A stretch of 64,000 bases of DNA from SHLQ01 sp964451305 (GCA_964451305.1 CAYVHV010000006.1:57215-121214), one strand, 5' to 3'. Shown: positions 41,606 through 50,709, numbered from the stretch's first letter. Translations and numbers: made by a program. The notes: generated by a model from the sequence alone, not told the origin.

Positions 41606-42559
41606 ATGAGGGTTTGGATTAGCGGCGGCGGTGGGTTCGTAGGATCGAACATTGTTCAGGCCGCGCTCGACGGAGGTCATGAGGTTCTGACGACGGCCAA
41701 TACGTGGAGACCACCCGAGGGAGCTCTATACGACGTCCAAACCGTCGACATGGTCGATGAAGCCCAGGTTCGTAACAGCATCGACCCCTTCGAGCCCGAC
41801 CTCGTTATCCATTGCGCGATCATGAACGACTGGCACCAGATGTATGCCGACCGAGATGCCGCGTGGGCGTCGTATGTCCATGCCACTCGCTTCACTCAAG
41901 AGGGCGCCGCTGCATCGGACGCGACCTATGTGCTGGTCTCGACCGACTGGGTGTACGACGGAACTCAAGCTGGAGCACACGAAGAGACCCCACCCAACCC
42001 GATCAACTTGTACGGCTCGCTAAAGCTGGCGTCAGAGATGGTCGCTCTCGAGCGTGGAGGAGCGGTCGCTCGCGTGAGCGGTGTCAACGGTTTGCACCTC
42101 GCTCGTCCAACGTCGCCGCGAGCCCAAGATCGTGGATACGGCTACTTCGCTGCCTCGATCGTCGACGCGCTAACGGCGGGAAACACCTTCACCGTGTGGG
42201 AAGATCCCGAGATCAACATGCGAGCAACACCCTCGCTTGCGTTGGAGTGTGGCGAGATCATGTTGCGCATCGGTGAGGAACGCGCCGGCGGTGTGTTCCA
42301 TTGCTCTGGCGCTGATTCGGTAACCCGTCGTGAACTGGCCGAACTCACCTGCGATGTGTTCGATCTCGACGCCGGGATGCTCCGCTACGGGCCGCCCGAC
42401 CCCGAATCACAAATGGCGGCACCGATCCCATACGACAGTTCGCTCACCACCCCTCGAACAGATCGGGTACTTGGCCGGACCGCAACACCGGCCCGCACAC
42501 TGCTCGAACGATTCAAGGAGCAATACCTCGCCGATGCTTCCGATCGGATCCCCCAATGA
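41606..42559 (+). CDS. Extended SDR, dTDP-4-dehydrorhamnose-reductase-like
   Basis: A 317-residue NAD(P)-dependent extended short-chain dehydrogenase. Glycine motif ISGGGGFVGSNI at the N-terminus, VLVSTDWVYDG and YGSLK (catalytic Tyr/Lys), then a RmlD-like end (GVFHCSGADSVTRRELAEL). It is not one of the canonical iol enzymes. In the middle of the operon it may reduce or epimerise an inositol, inosose or derived sugar (inference). AAGGAAG lies ~10 bp before the ATG. Confidence 0.82.
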   Translation: MRVWISGGGGFVGSNIVQAALDGGHEVLTTANTWRPPEGALYDVQTVDMVDEAQVRNSIDPFEPDLVIHCAIMNDWHQMYADRDAAWASYVHATRFTQEGAAASDATYVLVSTDWVYDGTQAGAHEETPPNPINLYGSLKLASEMVALERGGAVARVSGVNGLHLARPTSPRAQDRGYGYFAASIVDALTAGNTFTVWEDPEINMRATPSLALECGEIMLRIGEERAGGVFHCSGADSVTRRELAELTCDVFDLDAGMLRYGPPDPESQMAAPIPYDSSLTTPRTDRVLGRTATPARTLLERFKEQYLADASDRIPQ

Positions 42560-42585
42560 CGCCGTTCGAGCTAGAGAAACCAAAC

Positions 42586-42642
42586 CGAAATTTGAAGGGT
42601 GCTGATTCGAGGAGGACCAACAGTCTTCAAATTTCGAAGGAG
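42586..42642 (+). promoter_or_regulatory. Intercistronic hairpin element, copy A (before iolG)
   Basis: CGAAATTTGAAG (42586-42597) pairs perfectly with CTTCAAATTTCG (42625-42636), 12 bp. The 27-nt loop contains GGTGCTG, GAGGAGGACCAACAGT. AAGGAG of the iolG ribosome site follows the stem directly. Loop motif and both arms recur in copy B. AT-rich stem in GC-rich surroundings. Confidence 0.85.
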
Positions 42643-42650
42643 ATGATCGT

Positions 42651-43649
42651 ATGAAGATTGGAATTCTTGGGACGGGGCGCATCGGCAAGATGCACGCCGA
42701 ACTCATCGACCGTCAGGTACCCGGGCTCGACCTCACTGCGGTGTACGACATTCATACCGAAGGCGCGCAGGCTGTTGCCGACGAGCTCGGCTGCGACCGC
42801 GCGGACAGTATCGACGAGATCCTCGCCTCAGACGCCGAAGCGGTATTGATCGCAACGAGTACCGACACCCACGTCGACCTGGTGATAGCAGCGGCCGAAG
42901 CGGGCAAAGCGATCTTCCTCGAAAAGCCGGTGTCGCTCGACCTGGCCGAGGTAGACCGTGCCGTCGCGGCGGTCGATGCGGCTGGCGTCCCTATCCACAT
43001 CGGGTTCAACCGCCGGTACGACCCAGCTCACGCAGCTGTCCAGGCCGCGGTCGAGAACGGCTCGCTCGGCGATCTACACATGCTCAAAATTACGAGCCGA
43101 GATCCAGCCCCACCGCCGATCGAGTACGTGAAGGTGTCGGGAGGGATGTTCGTCGACATGACGATCCACGACTTCGATATGGCCCGGTTCGTGACCGGCA
43201 GTGAGATCACCGAGGTCTATGTGAAGGCCGCCGTGCGAGTCGACCCTGCCATCGGTGAAGCGGGAGACGTCGACACCGCGGTCATCGTGCTGAGCCACGA
43301 GAACGGTTGCATCACCACCATCGACAACAGCAGGCAAGCTGTGTACGGCTATGACCAAAGGGTTGAAGCGTTCGGCTCGGCGGGAATGGCCGTCTCGGAG
43401 AATCCTCGGTCGAATTCCGCCGAGATCCATACCGCTGACGGAACACTCCAACAGGTCATCCCGTACTTCTTCATCGAGCGTTACATCCCGAGCTACCTCG
43501 CCGCATGGATGGCGTTTCGTGACGGGCTCAACTCCGGCTCGATGCCGATCAGCATTCGAGATGGTCGCGCACCGTTGGTCGCAGGTATCGCAGCCAAGCT
43601 CTCCCACGCCGAAGGCCGACCAGTCAAAACCTCCGAGGTCGACTCATGA
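42651..43649 (+). CDS. iolG: Inositol 2-dehydrogenase (IolG)
   Basis: A 332-residue Gfo/Idh/MocA enzyme. ILGTGRIGKMHAELI (NAD site), FLEKPVSLDL with catalytic Lys, HIGFNRRYDPAHAAV, and the GGMFVDMTIHDFDMARF block with the Asp/His pair match IolG. It oxidises myo-inositol to scyllo-inosose, step 1 of the pathway. A hairpin element ends directly before its ribosome site (AAGGAG, 8 bp from ATG), and a second copy of the element begins 3 bp after its stop, so the gene is framed by the two copies. Confidence 0.9.
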   Translation: MKIGILGTGRIGKMHAELIDRQVPGLDLTAVYDIHTEGAQAVADELGCDRADSIDEILASDAEAVLIATSTDTHVDLVIAAAEAGKAIFLEKPVSLDLAEVDRAVAAVDAAGVPIHIGFNRRYDPAHAAVQAAVENGSLGDLHMLKITSRDPAPPPIEYVKVSGGMFVDMTIHDFDMARFVTGSEITEVYVKAAVRVDPAIGEAGDVDTAVIVLSHENGCITTIDNSRQAVYGYDQRVEAFGSAGMAVSENPRSNSAEIHTADGTLQQVIPYFFIERYIPSYLAAWMAFRDGLNSGSMPISIRDGRAPLVAGIAAKLSHAEGRPVKTSEVDS

Positions 43650-43652
43650 TGA

Positions 43653-43710
43653 CGAAATTTGAAGAGTGTTGGCCCCCAGAGGACCATCAGTCTTCAAAAT
43701 TCGAGGAGGG
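43653..43710 (+). promoter_or_regulatory. Intercistronic hairpin element, copy B (before the SDR gene)
   Basis: CGAAATTTGAAG (43653-43664) pairs with CTTCAAAATTCG (43692-43703), 11 of 12 positions. The 27-nt loop has AGTGTTG and GAGGACCATCAGT; AGGAGGGA follows at once. Same length, spacing and loop motif as copy A, 1,067 bp away. Confidence 0.85.
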
Positions 43711-43718
43711 AGAGCGTG

Positions 43719-44585
43719 ATGGCTGATCAGACGCTCGATGTTTCGGATCCGTACCGACATGGATCGTTTAGCGGACAGACGTGCGTCGTGACCGGAGGTT
43801 CTCAAGGTCTCGGAAACGCGGTTGCGCAGCTGATGAAGGCGCGCGGTGCGCAAAACATCATGCTGGTTGGACGGGACCAGGCCAAAGGTGACGCCGCTGC
43901 AGCCGAGCTCGACGGCGACGGGTGCTCGGTCAGCTTCCTGTCTTCTGACATCGGGACGAGCACCGGCATCGACAACATCGTGTCCACCGTCGACGAACGC
44001 TATGGGACGGTTCATGCGGTGGCATCGTGCGCGGCCGCGACATGGCGCGGGACGGTATGGAACACCACGGGCGACATGTGGGACGAGATGCTCGCCATCA
44101 ACGTCAAGGCCAACGGCATGTTGATCACCGGGATGGCGAAGCTCATGGACCGTGACGGGGTTGCTGGTTCGATCGCACTGGTCGGCAGCATTGCTCATCA
44201 CGGTGCTGTTGGAGAGTTGTTTCCCTACGTCGTTGCAAAGCACTCGCTCGAAGCAATGGTTCGACACGCCGCTTACTCGCTTCGGATGGAGCAGATCCGG
44301 GTCAACCTGATCAACCCGGGTTGGATGGACACGCCGAACGAAGATGCCATCCAAAAGCAGTTCAACGATGCCCCCGATGATTGGCTCGAAAAAGCCGAGC
44401 CGCAGCAGGCGTTCGGACGACTGCTGAAACCTCAGGAGGTCGCCCGAGGAATCTGTTTCATGCTGAGCGGTGAATCCGGGATGATGAGCGGCGCCTCGAT
44501 CGACTTCGACCAGACCATGCCCGGGCAAGGCCCGAGCGCGCCGCATGAATCCATACCTCGACACTTCCCATGGGAGAACCAATGA
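43719..44585 (+). CDS. Short-chain dehydrogenase/reductase
   Basis: A 288-residue classical SDR. Cofactor motif VVTGGSQGLGNAVAQ, Ser in VGSIAHHG, YVVAKHSLEAMV with catalytic Tyr and Lys, and PGWMDTP after strand 6. It probably oxidises an inositol isomer or related polyol within the operon; exact substrate unknown. ATG 43719 (or GTG 43716) follows a strong AGGAGGGA. Its stop overlaps the iolB start (ATGA). Confidence 0.85.
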   Translation: MADQTLDVSDPYRHGSFSGQTCVVTGGSQGLGNAVAQLMKARGAQNIMLVGRDQAKGDAAAAELDGDGCSVSFLSSDIGTSTGIDNIVSTVDERYGTVHAVASCAAATWRGTVWNTTGDMWDEMLAINVKANGMLITGMAKLMDRDGVAGSIALVGSIAHHGAVGELFPYVVAKHSLEAMVRHAAYSLRMEQIRVNLINPGWMDTPNEDAIQKQFNDAPDDWLEKAEPQQAFGRLLKPQEVARGICFMLSGESGMMSGASIDFDQTMPGQGPSAPHESIPRHFPWENQ

Positions 44586-45529
44586 GCAATAGCCTTGTGA
44601 AGAACAGCGGCGGAACCGGCATCTGCCTCGACGTCACGCCCGAATCTGCCGAGTGGCGCTTTCTGAGCTTCAGCGTGGTGAAACTGGTAGCCGGTCAAAC
44701 GCACACCGATACGCGAGCCGGTCAAGAAACGGCCATCGTCCCGCTCGCTGGGGGAGGGGTTGTGACGGCCGGAGGGCATCGCTTCGAGCTGAGTCGCGAG
44801 AGCGTCTTCACCGTGATGCCGTCAATTGTCTACGTCACGCCCGGCGACGACATCGAGGTGATCGCCGGAGACGAAGGATTTGAGTTCTCCATCGGTTCGG
44901 CTCCAGCCGATGGCAAGTACCCAACGAGGCTCATCACGCCCGAGGAGATGAAGAGCGAGGTGCGCGGTGGCGGAGCGTCCCATCGCCAGGTCAACCACGT
45001 GTTGGCGCCACCGGTCGATGCTGAACGACTCATCCTGTACGAGGTGTATGTGCCGCGAGGCATGTGGTCGGGTTGGGCCCCTCACCGCCACGACGGAGTC
45101 GACGGTGCCCCGTATCTCGAAGAGACGTACTACTTCCGTTTTGATCCATCGAACGGTTTTGTCATGCACCGCAACTGGGCACCCGAGGATGGCTTTGACG
45201 AAACGGTCGTAAGCCACGACGGCGATACCGTTCTCGTGCCGAAGGGTTTTCATTCGAGCGTGGCGTGTCCGAGCGGAAACATGTTCTTCCTGAACTACCT
45301 CGCTGGCGAACTTGTGGACAAAGAGCGTTCAACGCCGCCGTGTTTCGACGAAGGCCACACATGGATCCATGAAGCGTGGGAGAACAACGACGCCGGCGCC
45401 TGGACCCAACCGGTGATGCAGACACCGAACCTGAACAACCCCGGTGGCCTGCCACCCGATGCCTTCACCGGCGAAATTCCCGACGACCCATACGCCCAAA
45501 CCGGACCAACTCCGGGAAAGAGCGACTGA
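44582..45529 (+). CDS. iolB: 5-deoxy-glucuronate isomerase (IolB)
   Basis: A 315-residue bicupin metalloenzyme converting 5-deoxy-glucuronate to 2-deoxy-5-keto-gluconate. The second cupin has PRGMWSGWAPHRHDG...ETYYFRFDPSNGF and the C-terminal metal His in VLVPKGFHSSVACP; all are IolB signatures. ATG 44582 overlaps the upstream stop. Supplies the substrate of IolC. Confidence 0.9.
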   Translation: MSNSLVKNSGGTGICLDVTPESAEWRFLSFSVVKLVAGQTHTDTRAGQETAIVPLAGGGVVTAGGHRFELSRESVFTVMPSIVYVTPGDDIEVIAGDEGFEFSIGSAPADGKYPTRLITPEEMKSEVRGGGASHRQVNHVLAPPVDAERLILYEVYVPRGMWSGWAPHRHDGVDGAPYLEETYYFRFDPSNGFVMHRNWAPEDGFDETVVSHDGDTVLVPKGFHSSVACPSGNMFFLNYLAGELVDKERSTPPCFDEGHTWIHEAWENNDAGAWTQPVMQTPNLNNPGGLPPDAFTGEIPDDPYAQTGPTPGKSD

Positions 45530-45530
45530 C

Positions 45531-46430
45531 GTGACGACCCCTTCTCGACAAGTAACCCCAGGGAAGATGCATGGCATCGACCGGCTCGCGACCGACGAAG
45601 GTGTGTTCTGCGTGCTGGCGATCGATCACCGAGACTCGTTCAGAGCAATGGCCGGTAGCGATGTAACCGACGAAGAGATCATCCAATTCAAGATCGACCT
45701 CATCAGTGGTGTCGGCCCGCAGGCGAGCGGTGTGATGCTCGAGCCCGAGTTCTCGCTGCCGCAGGTGATCGAAGCCGGAGCGATCGCGGGTAGCCAAGGT
45801 TTCATGGCAGCGCTCGAGGCGCAGGGCTACATGCAAGACCCTTGGGCGGGTCGAACGGCCATGCTCGACGGTTGGTCAGCCCAGCAGGCGAAGAACATGG
45901 GGGCAGCAGCGGCGAAACTCCTTCTCCCGTACACCCCGGATCGTCCGGAACATGCTGAAGCTCAACGGGAGGTCGTTGCCGAAGTCGGTGCTATCTGTGC
46001 CGATCTCGACCTTGCGCTCCTCGTCGAGCCGGTCGCCTTCGGGATGGAGAACGAACGCCGTCCCGAGATCGTGCTCGAGTCCGTTCGCCAGCTCGCCGAC
46101 CTACCGATCGACGTGATGAAGGTGGAGTTCCCAGGGAACCCCGATGACCCCGATGGGTGGGCCGACGCATGTGCAGCGGTCGATGCTGCGTGCCCTCAGC
46201 CGTGGGTGTTGCTCTCGTCGGGTGTCACGTTCGAGGCGTACCGGGATCAGCTCGCCGTAGCGTTCGCGAACGGATGCTCCGGGTTCACCGGTGGTCGAGC
46301 TGTGTGGCGACCGGCGACCGATGCCGCCCCTGAGGCTCGGCCAGAAGCGATAGCTGGAATCGTCTCAGAACAGTTCGCCGAGCTACGTGCCTTAGCGGTG
46401 GCGACGGCGACCCCGTGGAGAACCACGTAG
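45531..46430 (+). CDS. Class I aldolase, LacD/DeoC-type (probable IolJ function)
   Basis: A 299-residue (beta/alpha)8 aldolase like tagatose-bisphosphate aldolase LacD. DEGVFCVLAIDHRDSFRAM at the start, EPEFSLPQV, LLVEPVAFG, and DVMKVEFPG with the Schiff-base Lys, then FTGGRAVW. Canonical IolJ is a class II enzyme; actinobacterial inositol loci often carry this class I type instead. It should split 2-deoxy-5-keto-6-phosphogluconate into dihydroxyacetone phosphate and malonic semialdehyde. GTG 45531 follows the iolB stop by 1 bp; ATG 45567 (MHGIDRLA) is an alternative. Last gene of the operon. Confidence 0.83.
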   Translation: MTTPSRQVTPGKMHGIDRLATDEGVFCVLAIDHRDSFRAMAGSDVTDEEIIQFKIDLISGVGPQASGVMLEPEFSLPQVIEAGAIAGSQGFMAALEAQGYMQDPWAGRTAMLDGWSAQQAKNMGAAAAKLLLPYTPDRPEHAEAQREVVAEVGAICADLDLALLVEPVAFGMENERRPEIVLESVRQLADLPIDVMKVEFPGNPDDPDGWADACAAVDAACPQPWVLLSSGVTFEAYRDQLAVAFANGCSGFTGGRAVWRPATDAAPEARPEAIAGIVSEQFAELRALAVATATPWRTT

Positions 46431-46485
46431 CGAACATTTTCGAGCGACCGCTGCCTCCGCCTGTGATTCGCTACCCTTTTGCCCA

Positions 46486-47982
46486 ATGGCTTCTCATGTA
46501 GCGGGTTCGAGATCACGGTTGAAAATCGCAGCGTTGATCGTCGCGTGCGCGCTCGTTGCGGCGGCATGTGGAGTTCCCGACGATGTCGCAACAGAAGACG
46601 GTGAGATCACGCTCGATACGTTGACGCCGGTCGCTCCAGCCGATGCGAATGAAAACGCAGATGGAGCCGTACTTCCCGAGGCAGACGAGGAGCCGACGAC
46701 AACCACCACGGATGCCGACGCCGACACCACCGCCGACGAGACGACGACAACCGCGGCCCCCGATGATGCCGATGAGCCAGATACCGATGCAGAGGGCGGT
46801 GTCGACGAAGACGAATCCGACGCTGGCAACGGTGATGCTGGCAGCGACGAGACCACGACAACGACCGCTGCGGTGACCACGACGACCGAGACCCCCGAGA
46901 CAACGACCGAGGCTCCGGCGACGACGGCAGCGAACGCCAACCGTGCACTTACCGATATCGATCTTGAGTTGGAACTCATTGCGTCGCTCTCACAGCCGGT
47001 AGCGCTGACAACCCGGCCGGGAACATCCGATGTCTTCGTGGTCGAACAGCGAGGCCGCATCGTACGTCTCCCGGGAGGATCGGCTGATGGAGCGAGCACG
47101 ACACTCGATGTTCGTGGAAGCGTCAGTCTTGGAAACGAGCAGGGTCTACTCGGTCTCGCGTTCTCGCCTGACGGAGATCGCCTCTACACCAATCACACGA
47201 ATACGAGCGGGTCGACCGTCATCACCCGCTATGTGATGAATGGCAACAGTGCATCATCGCCCGAGGCGTTGATGACGATCGCTCAGCCATTCGGAAATCA
47301 CAATGGTGGGCAGCTCGCATTCGGACCAGATGGTCTGCTGTACATCGGGTTGGGCGATGGTGGAAGTTCCGGAGATCCGCAGGGCAACGGCCAGAACGCG
47401 AATTCGCTCCACGGCTCGATCTTGCGCATCGACGTTTCAGGAGCGAGCGGATACTCGATTCCTGCAAGCAACCCCTTCGCTGGCGGAGGGGGAGCGCCAG
47501 AGGTTTTCGTTTGGGGTATCCGTAACGCATGGAAGTTCGGATTTGATCCGGCAAACGGCGATCTTTGGATTGCTGATGTTGGCCAAGATCGAATGGAAGA
47601 GGTCACGGTGCTTCGATCTGGAACCGCCAGTGGGGCAAACCTCGGGTGGAACCTGGTCGAAGGCACCGAGTCGTTCCGTGGCCTCGCCGCACCTGCTGGC
47701 CACGTCGGCCCAGCCATCACATATGCACATGGTTCTGGCCGCTGCTCGATCACCGGTGGCGAGGTCTACCGCGGTTCGCAAATAGCGGGGCTTGGTGGCA
47801 CCTACCTATACGGCGACTTCTGTTCGGGAGAGGTCTTTGGATTCCGGGCGAACGGCCAAGGGAACCCGCAGCGACTTAGTCTCCCAGCGGTCGACCGGCT
47901 GAGTGGCTTCGGTATCGATGCAAACGGCGAGGCGTATGTGCTCAGCCTCGGCGGCGGAGTCTTCAGAATCGTTGAGTCTTAG
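46486..47982 (+). CDS. Soluble PQQ-type glucose/sorbosone dehydrogenase lipoprotein
   Basis: A 498-residue lipoprotein: signal IAALIVACALVAAAC (Cys ~28), a ~120-residue low-complexity Thr/Asp/Glu-rich stalk, then a six-bladed propeller of the GSDH family (LSQPVALTTRPGTSDVFVVE, NEQGLLGLAFSPD, NHNGGQLAFGPDGLLYIGLGD with the catalytic-type His, WGIRNAWKFGFDP, GLGGTYLYGDFC). Members oxidise sugars with PQQ outside the cell, but many paralogues have unknown substrates. It stands alone after the iol operon. Confidence 0.87.
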   Translation: MASHVAGSRSRLKIAALIVACALVAAACGVPDDVATEDGEITLDTLTPVAPADANENADGAVLPEADEEPTTTTTDADADTTADETTTTAAPDDADEPDTDAEGGVDEDESDAGNGDAGSDETTTTTAAVTTTTETPETTTEAPATTAANANRALTDIDLELELIASLSQPVALTTRPGTSDVFVVEQRGRIVRLPGGSADGASTTLDVRGSVSLGNEQGLLGLAFSPDGDRLYTNHTNTSGSTVITRYVMNGNSASSPEALMTIAQPFGNHNGGQLAFGPDGLLYIGLGDGGSSGDPQGNGQNANSLHGSILRIDVSGASGYSIPASNPFAGGGGAPEVFVWGIRNAWKFGFDPANGDLWIADVGQDRMEEVTVLRSGTASGANLGWNLVEGTESFRGLAAPAGHVGPAITYAHGSGRCSITGGEVYRGSQIAGLGGTYLYGDFCSGEVFGFRANGQGNPQRLSLPAVDRLSGFGIDANGEAYVLSLGGGVFRIVES

Positions 47983-48065
47983 GACCTAGGGACGAAAGCA
48001 CCAAATTAGGTGTCGCGGGCCGTTCGGCCTATTGCTGGTATGCGTGCTGAGTCGACTTTGTGTAC

Positions 48066-48398
48066 ATGGCAAAGATTCTCGTCACCTGCTCTAGCTGCAA
48101 CGAAGACATTCCGCTTGCACCTGATCAGGTTTGTTCCCGCATCTGCACCAACAACGGTGAAGCTGAGTACCGCTTCACGTGTACCGAGTGCGACTCGATC
48201 GTTGTGAAATCAACGACTTCTCGCATGGTCGAAACCCTTGAGGCCGCTGGCGTCGAGGTGGAACTTTGGTGCCTGCCCGCTGAGCTCTTCGAGCATCGAC
48301 ATGGGCCATCGCTCACCCACGAGGACCTCCTCGACTTCCATATCCAGCTGAGCGATGACGAGGAAGTTGCCGCAGCTATCGACGAGCTCGTGATCTGA
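48066..48398 (+). CDS. Zinc-ribbon-like small protein, unknown
   Basis: A 110-residue protein with CSSCNEDIPLAPDQVCSRIC and RFTCTECDSIVVKS, a paired Cys arrangement typical of a zinc ribbon in the first 50 residues. The rest is a helical, acidic domain (THEDLLDFHIQLSDDEEVAAAIDELV). ATG 48066, with GTG 48060 as alternative. Function unknown; such proteins are common in actinobacteria of this kind. Confidence 0.65.
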   Translation: MAKILVTCSSCNEDIPLAPDQVCSRICTNNGEAEYRFTCTECDSIVVKSTTSRMVETLEAAGVEVELWCLPAELFEHRHGPSLTHEDLLDFHIQLSDDEEVAAAIDELVI

Positions 48399-48437
48399 GC
48401 CAACCCAAATCGAGCAGCCCGACCGAGCGAGGTTCGT

Positions 48438-49253
48438 TTACGCCGTCCGGCGCTTGGAACGCAGGTACCACCCTGCACCTGTAGCGAGCGCTCCGGCTCC
48501 TGCGACAAGCGCTCCGGTTTTGGCATGCTCTCCGACGCGCTCACGAAGCGACATCGTCGTGGAGAACGAGCGAACCTCCCAGTCACGTTCGGCTGCGACG
48601 CGGGCGAGACCGCGATCGGGGTTCACCACGACCGGGAAACCAACGGCTTCGAGCATTGGAATGTCGGTGACCGAGTCGGTGTACGCGTAGCTCTCGCTGA
48701 GGTCGAGGTCGTGTTCGAGCGCCAGCGCTTCCATTGCATCGACCTTGTACGGGCCGTACGAGTAGAACTCGACCTCACCGGTGTACTTGCCGTTCCGGTC
48801 GGTAGCGGCGATCGTCGCAACCGCACCGTCGGCTCCAAGGTGTTTCGAGAGCGGAACGACGATCTCTTCGGGTGATGCCGAAACCATGAACACTTTGTGG
48901 CCTGCGGCTTTATGAGCGTTGATCTCGTCGACCGCCTCGCGGTAGACAATCGGGTCGATGACGTCTTCGAGAGCTTCGGTGACGATTTCGGCCATGTGCT
49001 TTTGGTCCCACCCGGTGCAGAGGCGGAGGGCGTTGTTGCGCATGTCTTCCATGCGGTCGTGGTCGGCGCCGAGGTATTTGAAGACGAGACGTCCCCACAC
49101 GGCGCGAAGGATCAGGCCCGTGTTGAGTAGCCCTGCCTCGCGCAAGGTCGAACCGAATGCGAACAGCGCGGCATCGGCAATCGTTGTTTTGTCGAGATCG
49201 AAGAAAGCCGCGGCGCCAAGGGCGGCCGGAACTTCAGGTTCGGCCATGCTCAC
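48438..49253 (-). CDS. HAD-IB family hydrolase (SerB-like, Rv3661 type)
   Basis: A 271-residue HAD phosphatase. Motif I FFDLDKTTI (nucleophile Asp), motif II FMVSASPEE, motif III/IV SYGPYK and YAYTDSVTDIPML, all intact. A C-terminal hydrophobic stretch (GALVAGAGALATGAG) before a basic end may anchor it in the membrane. Relatives in Mycobacterium sit at the edge of the Tad/helicase neighbourhood, as here. It may dephosphorylate a phospholipid or phosphoserine-like substrate; not decided. Confidence 0.85.
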   Translation of the reverse strand: MSMAEPEVPAALGAAAFFDLDKTTIADAALFAFGSTLREAGLLNTGLILRAVWGRLVFKYLGADHDRMEDMRNNALRLCTGWDQKHMAEIVTEALEDVIDPIVYREAVDEINAHKAAGHKVFMVSASPEEIVVPLSKHLGADGAVATIAATDRNGKYTGEVEFYSYGPYKVDAMEALALEHDLDLSESYAYTDSVTDIPMLEAVGFPVVVNPDRGLARVAAERDWEVRSFSTTMSLRERVGEHAKTGALVAGAGALATGAGWYLRSKRRTA

Positions 49254-49353
49254 ACCATATTGCGCAGGGTCGACCGATTGGGATCATCACGCGGTGACCA
49301 GCGTTACCTCGATCTCCCCGTTCGTCTCATCGAGTTACCAGTAGGGTCGACGA

Positions 49354-49749
49354 ATGAACTGGATATCGAGAGTCCTGATCGGCCTGACAGCAGCCTTGCA
49401 CCTATATATCGCATGGTTCGAGATCTTTGCGTGGACTACCGTCGGCCCGGATGTCTTCTCGACATTCGATCCGGATCTCTTCGGCCAAACCGTCGACTTG
49501 GCTGCGAATCAGGGTGTCTACAACGTGTTCCTCGCGGTCGGTCTCATCTGGTCTCTGTTCATCGGCGACGCCATGTGGCGCTTCCGCATTGCGATGGTGT
49601 TCCTCGGCTTTGTGTTCGTTGCGGGGCTCGCTGCCGCGGTGACGATTGAAGTCTCGAGCGGCTTTCCGCAGCTGGTGCCGTCGATCCTCGGATTCGCCGC
49701 CACAGCTATGGCATACCGAGGACAATCGCCAAGCGTCGTCGGGGGCTGA
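49354..49749 (+). CDS. DUF1304-like membrane protein
   Basis: A 131-residue membrane protein with four helices. RVLIGLTAALHLYIAWFEIF, the ANQGVYNVFLAVGL segment (family QG.YN.FL) and VFLGFVFVAGLAAAVTI match DUF1304. Function unknown. Transcribed divergently from the HAD gene, not clearly part of the pilus operon. Confidence 0.75.
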   Translation: MNWISRVLIGLTAALHLYIAWFEIFAWTTVGPDVFSTFDPDLFGQTVDLAANQGVYNVFLAVGLIWSLFIGDAMWRFRIAMVFLGFVFVAGLAAAVTIEVSSGFPQLVPSILGFAATAMAYRGQSPSVVGG

Positions 49750-49923
49750 TCTACTTCGCACTGCTCGCCGACTTGTCGCGCGGGCATGACAACTGACATC
49801 TTCTTTTTCACCGGAGCTTGCTGCGTTCGGTTCTCTTGCCTTTGGTCGATGCGACGGACGGGCTGACTACTTCCCCCAACGTTTGTGGTGCGATTCGTCG
49901 CGCCCGTCTGGGAGAACGACGTC

Positions 49924-50709
49924 ATGTTCTGGTCAATTCATGCGGCAAAAGGTGGTGCCGGTGCATCTGTGATTGCAGCTGCGCTCGCACTCGAGCTCGC
50001 CCAACGAGAACCGTGGGCTACCCGCCACGGAATCATTCTGATCGACTTCGGAGGCGACCAGCCCGACATCCTCGGGGTCGATGTCGAACGCCGCTACGGC
50101 GTCGCCGACTGGCTGACATCGCCGGACCCAGTCGAGGTATCAGCCCTCGAGGGGTTGCTCGTTCCGGTGCAGGCCGGGTTGAGTCTGCTCCCGGTCGGAC
50201 GTAGCGAACTGACCAACGATGTGGGTTCGGTAGATCCTGGTCGTGTTGCGGAGTTGGTGAACGGACTGGGCGAAATGGGGACGGTCGTTGCCGACCTTGG
50301 GGTGATCGGTTCTGATGCCACCTCACCTCGGGCGTTGATCGGCGCTTCGAGCACGAGGGGAACGCTCGTCGTGCGGCCGTGTTATCTCGCTCTTCGTCGT
50401 GCGACCCGCTTGCCGATCAGCGTGGACAGCGTGGTCGAGGTTTTCGAGGACGGGAGAGCGTTGCGCACGCTCGATGTTGAGGCCGTCATTCAGATGGCGG
50501 TGAGTGCGAGGGTACGCGTCGACCCGGCCATTGCTCGTGCAGTCGATAGCGGAACGTTGGTCTCGCGTCGGCCTCGAGGCCTGCGTCGTTTCGTCCAGGA
50601 CATGGTTGCTGAGTTCGAAGATGGTCGAAACGACATTGGGGCGTTCGTTGCCGAAACCGGTCGCCGACGGAACCTCGTACCCGTAGCTGGCCGGGTGGAC
50701 TCATGGTGA
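49924..50709 (+). CDS. CpaE-like/Ssd septum-site ParA-family protein of the Tad locus
   Basis: A 261-residue P-loop protein of the actinobacterial CpaE-homologue type (TIGR03815; mycobacterial Ssd). HAAKGGAGASVIAAALALELA is a deviant Walker A (KGGAGAS, lacking the usual T), followed by ILIDFGGDQPDILG and VVRPCYLALRRA. It positions or regulates the pilus machinery. ATG 49924 places the P-loop at residue 7. Stop overlaps the tadA start, so it is first of the operon. Confidence 0.82.
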   Translation: MFWSIHAAKGGAGASVIAAALALELAQREPWATRHGIILIDFGGDQPDILGVDVERRYGVADWLTSPDPVEVSALEGLLVPVQAGLSLLPVGRSELTNDVGSVDPGRVAELVNGLGEMGTVVADLGVIGSDATSPRALIGASSTRGTLVVRPCYLALRRATRLPISVDSVVEVFEDGRALRTLDVEAVIQMAVSARVRVDPAIARAVDSGTLVSRRPRGLRRFVQDMVAEFEDGRNDIGAFVAETGRRRNLVPVAGRVDSW

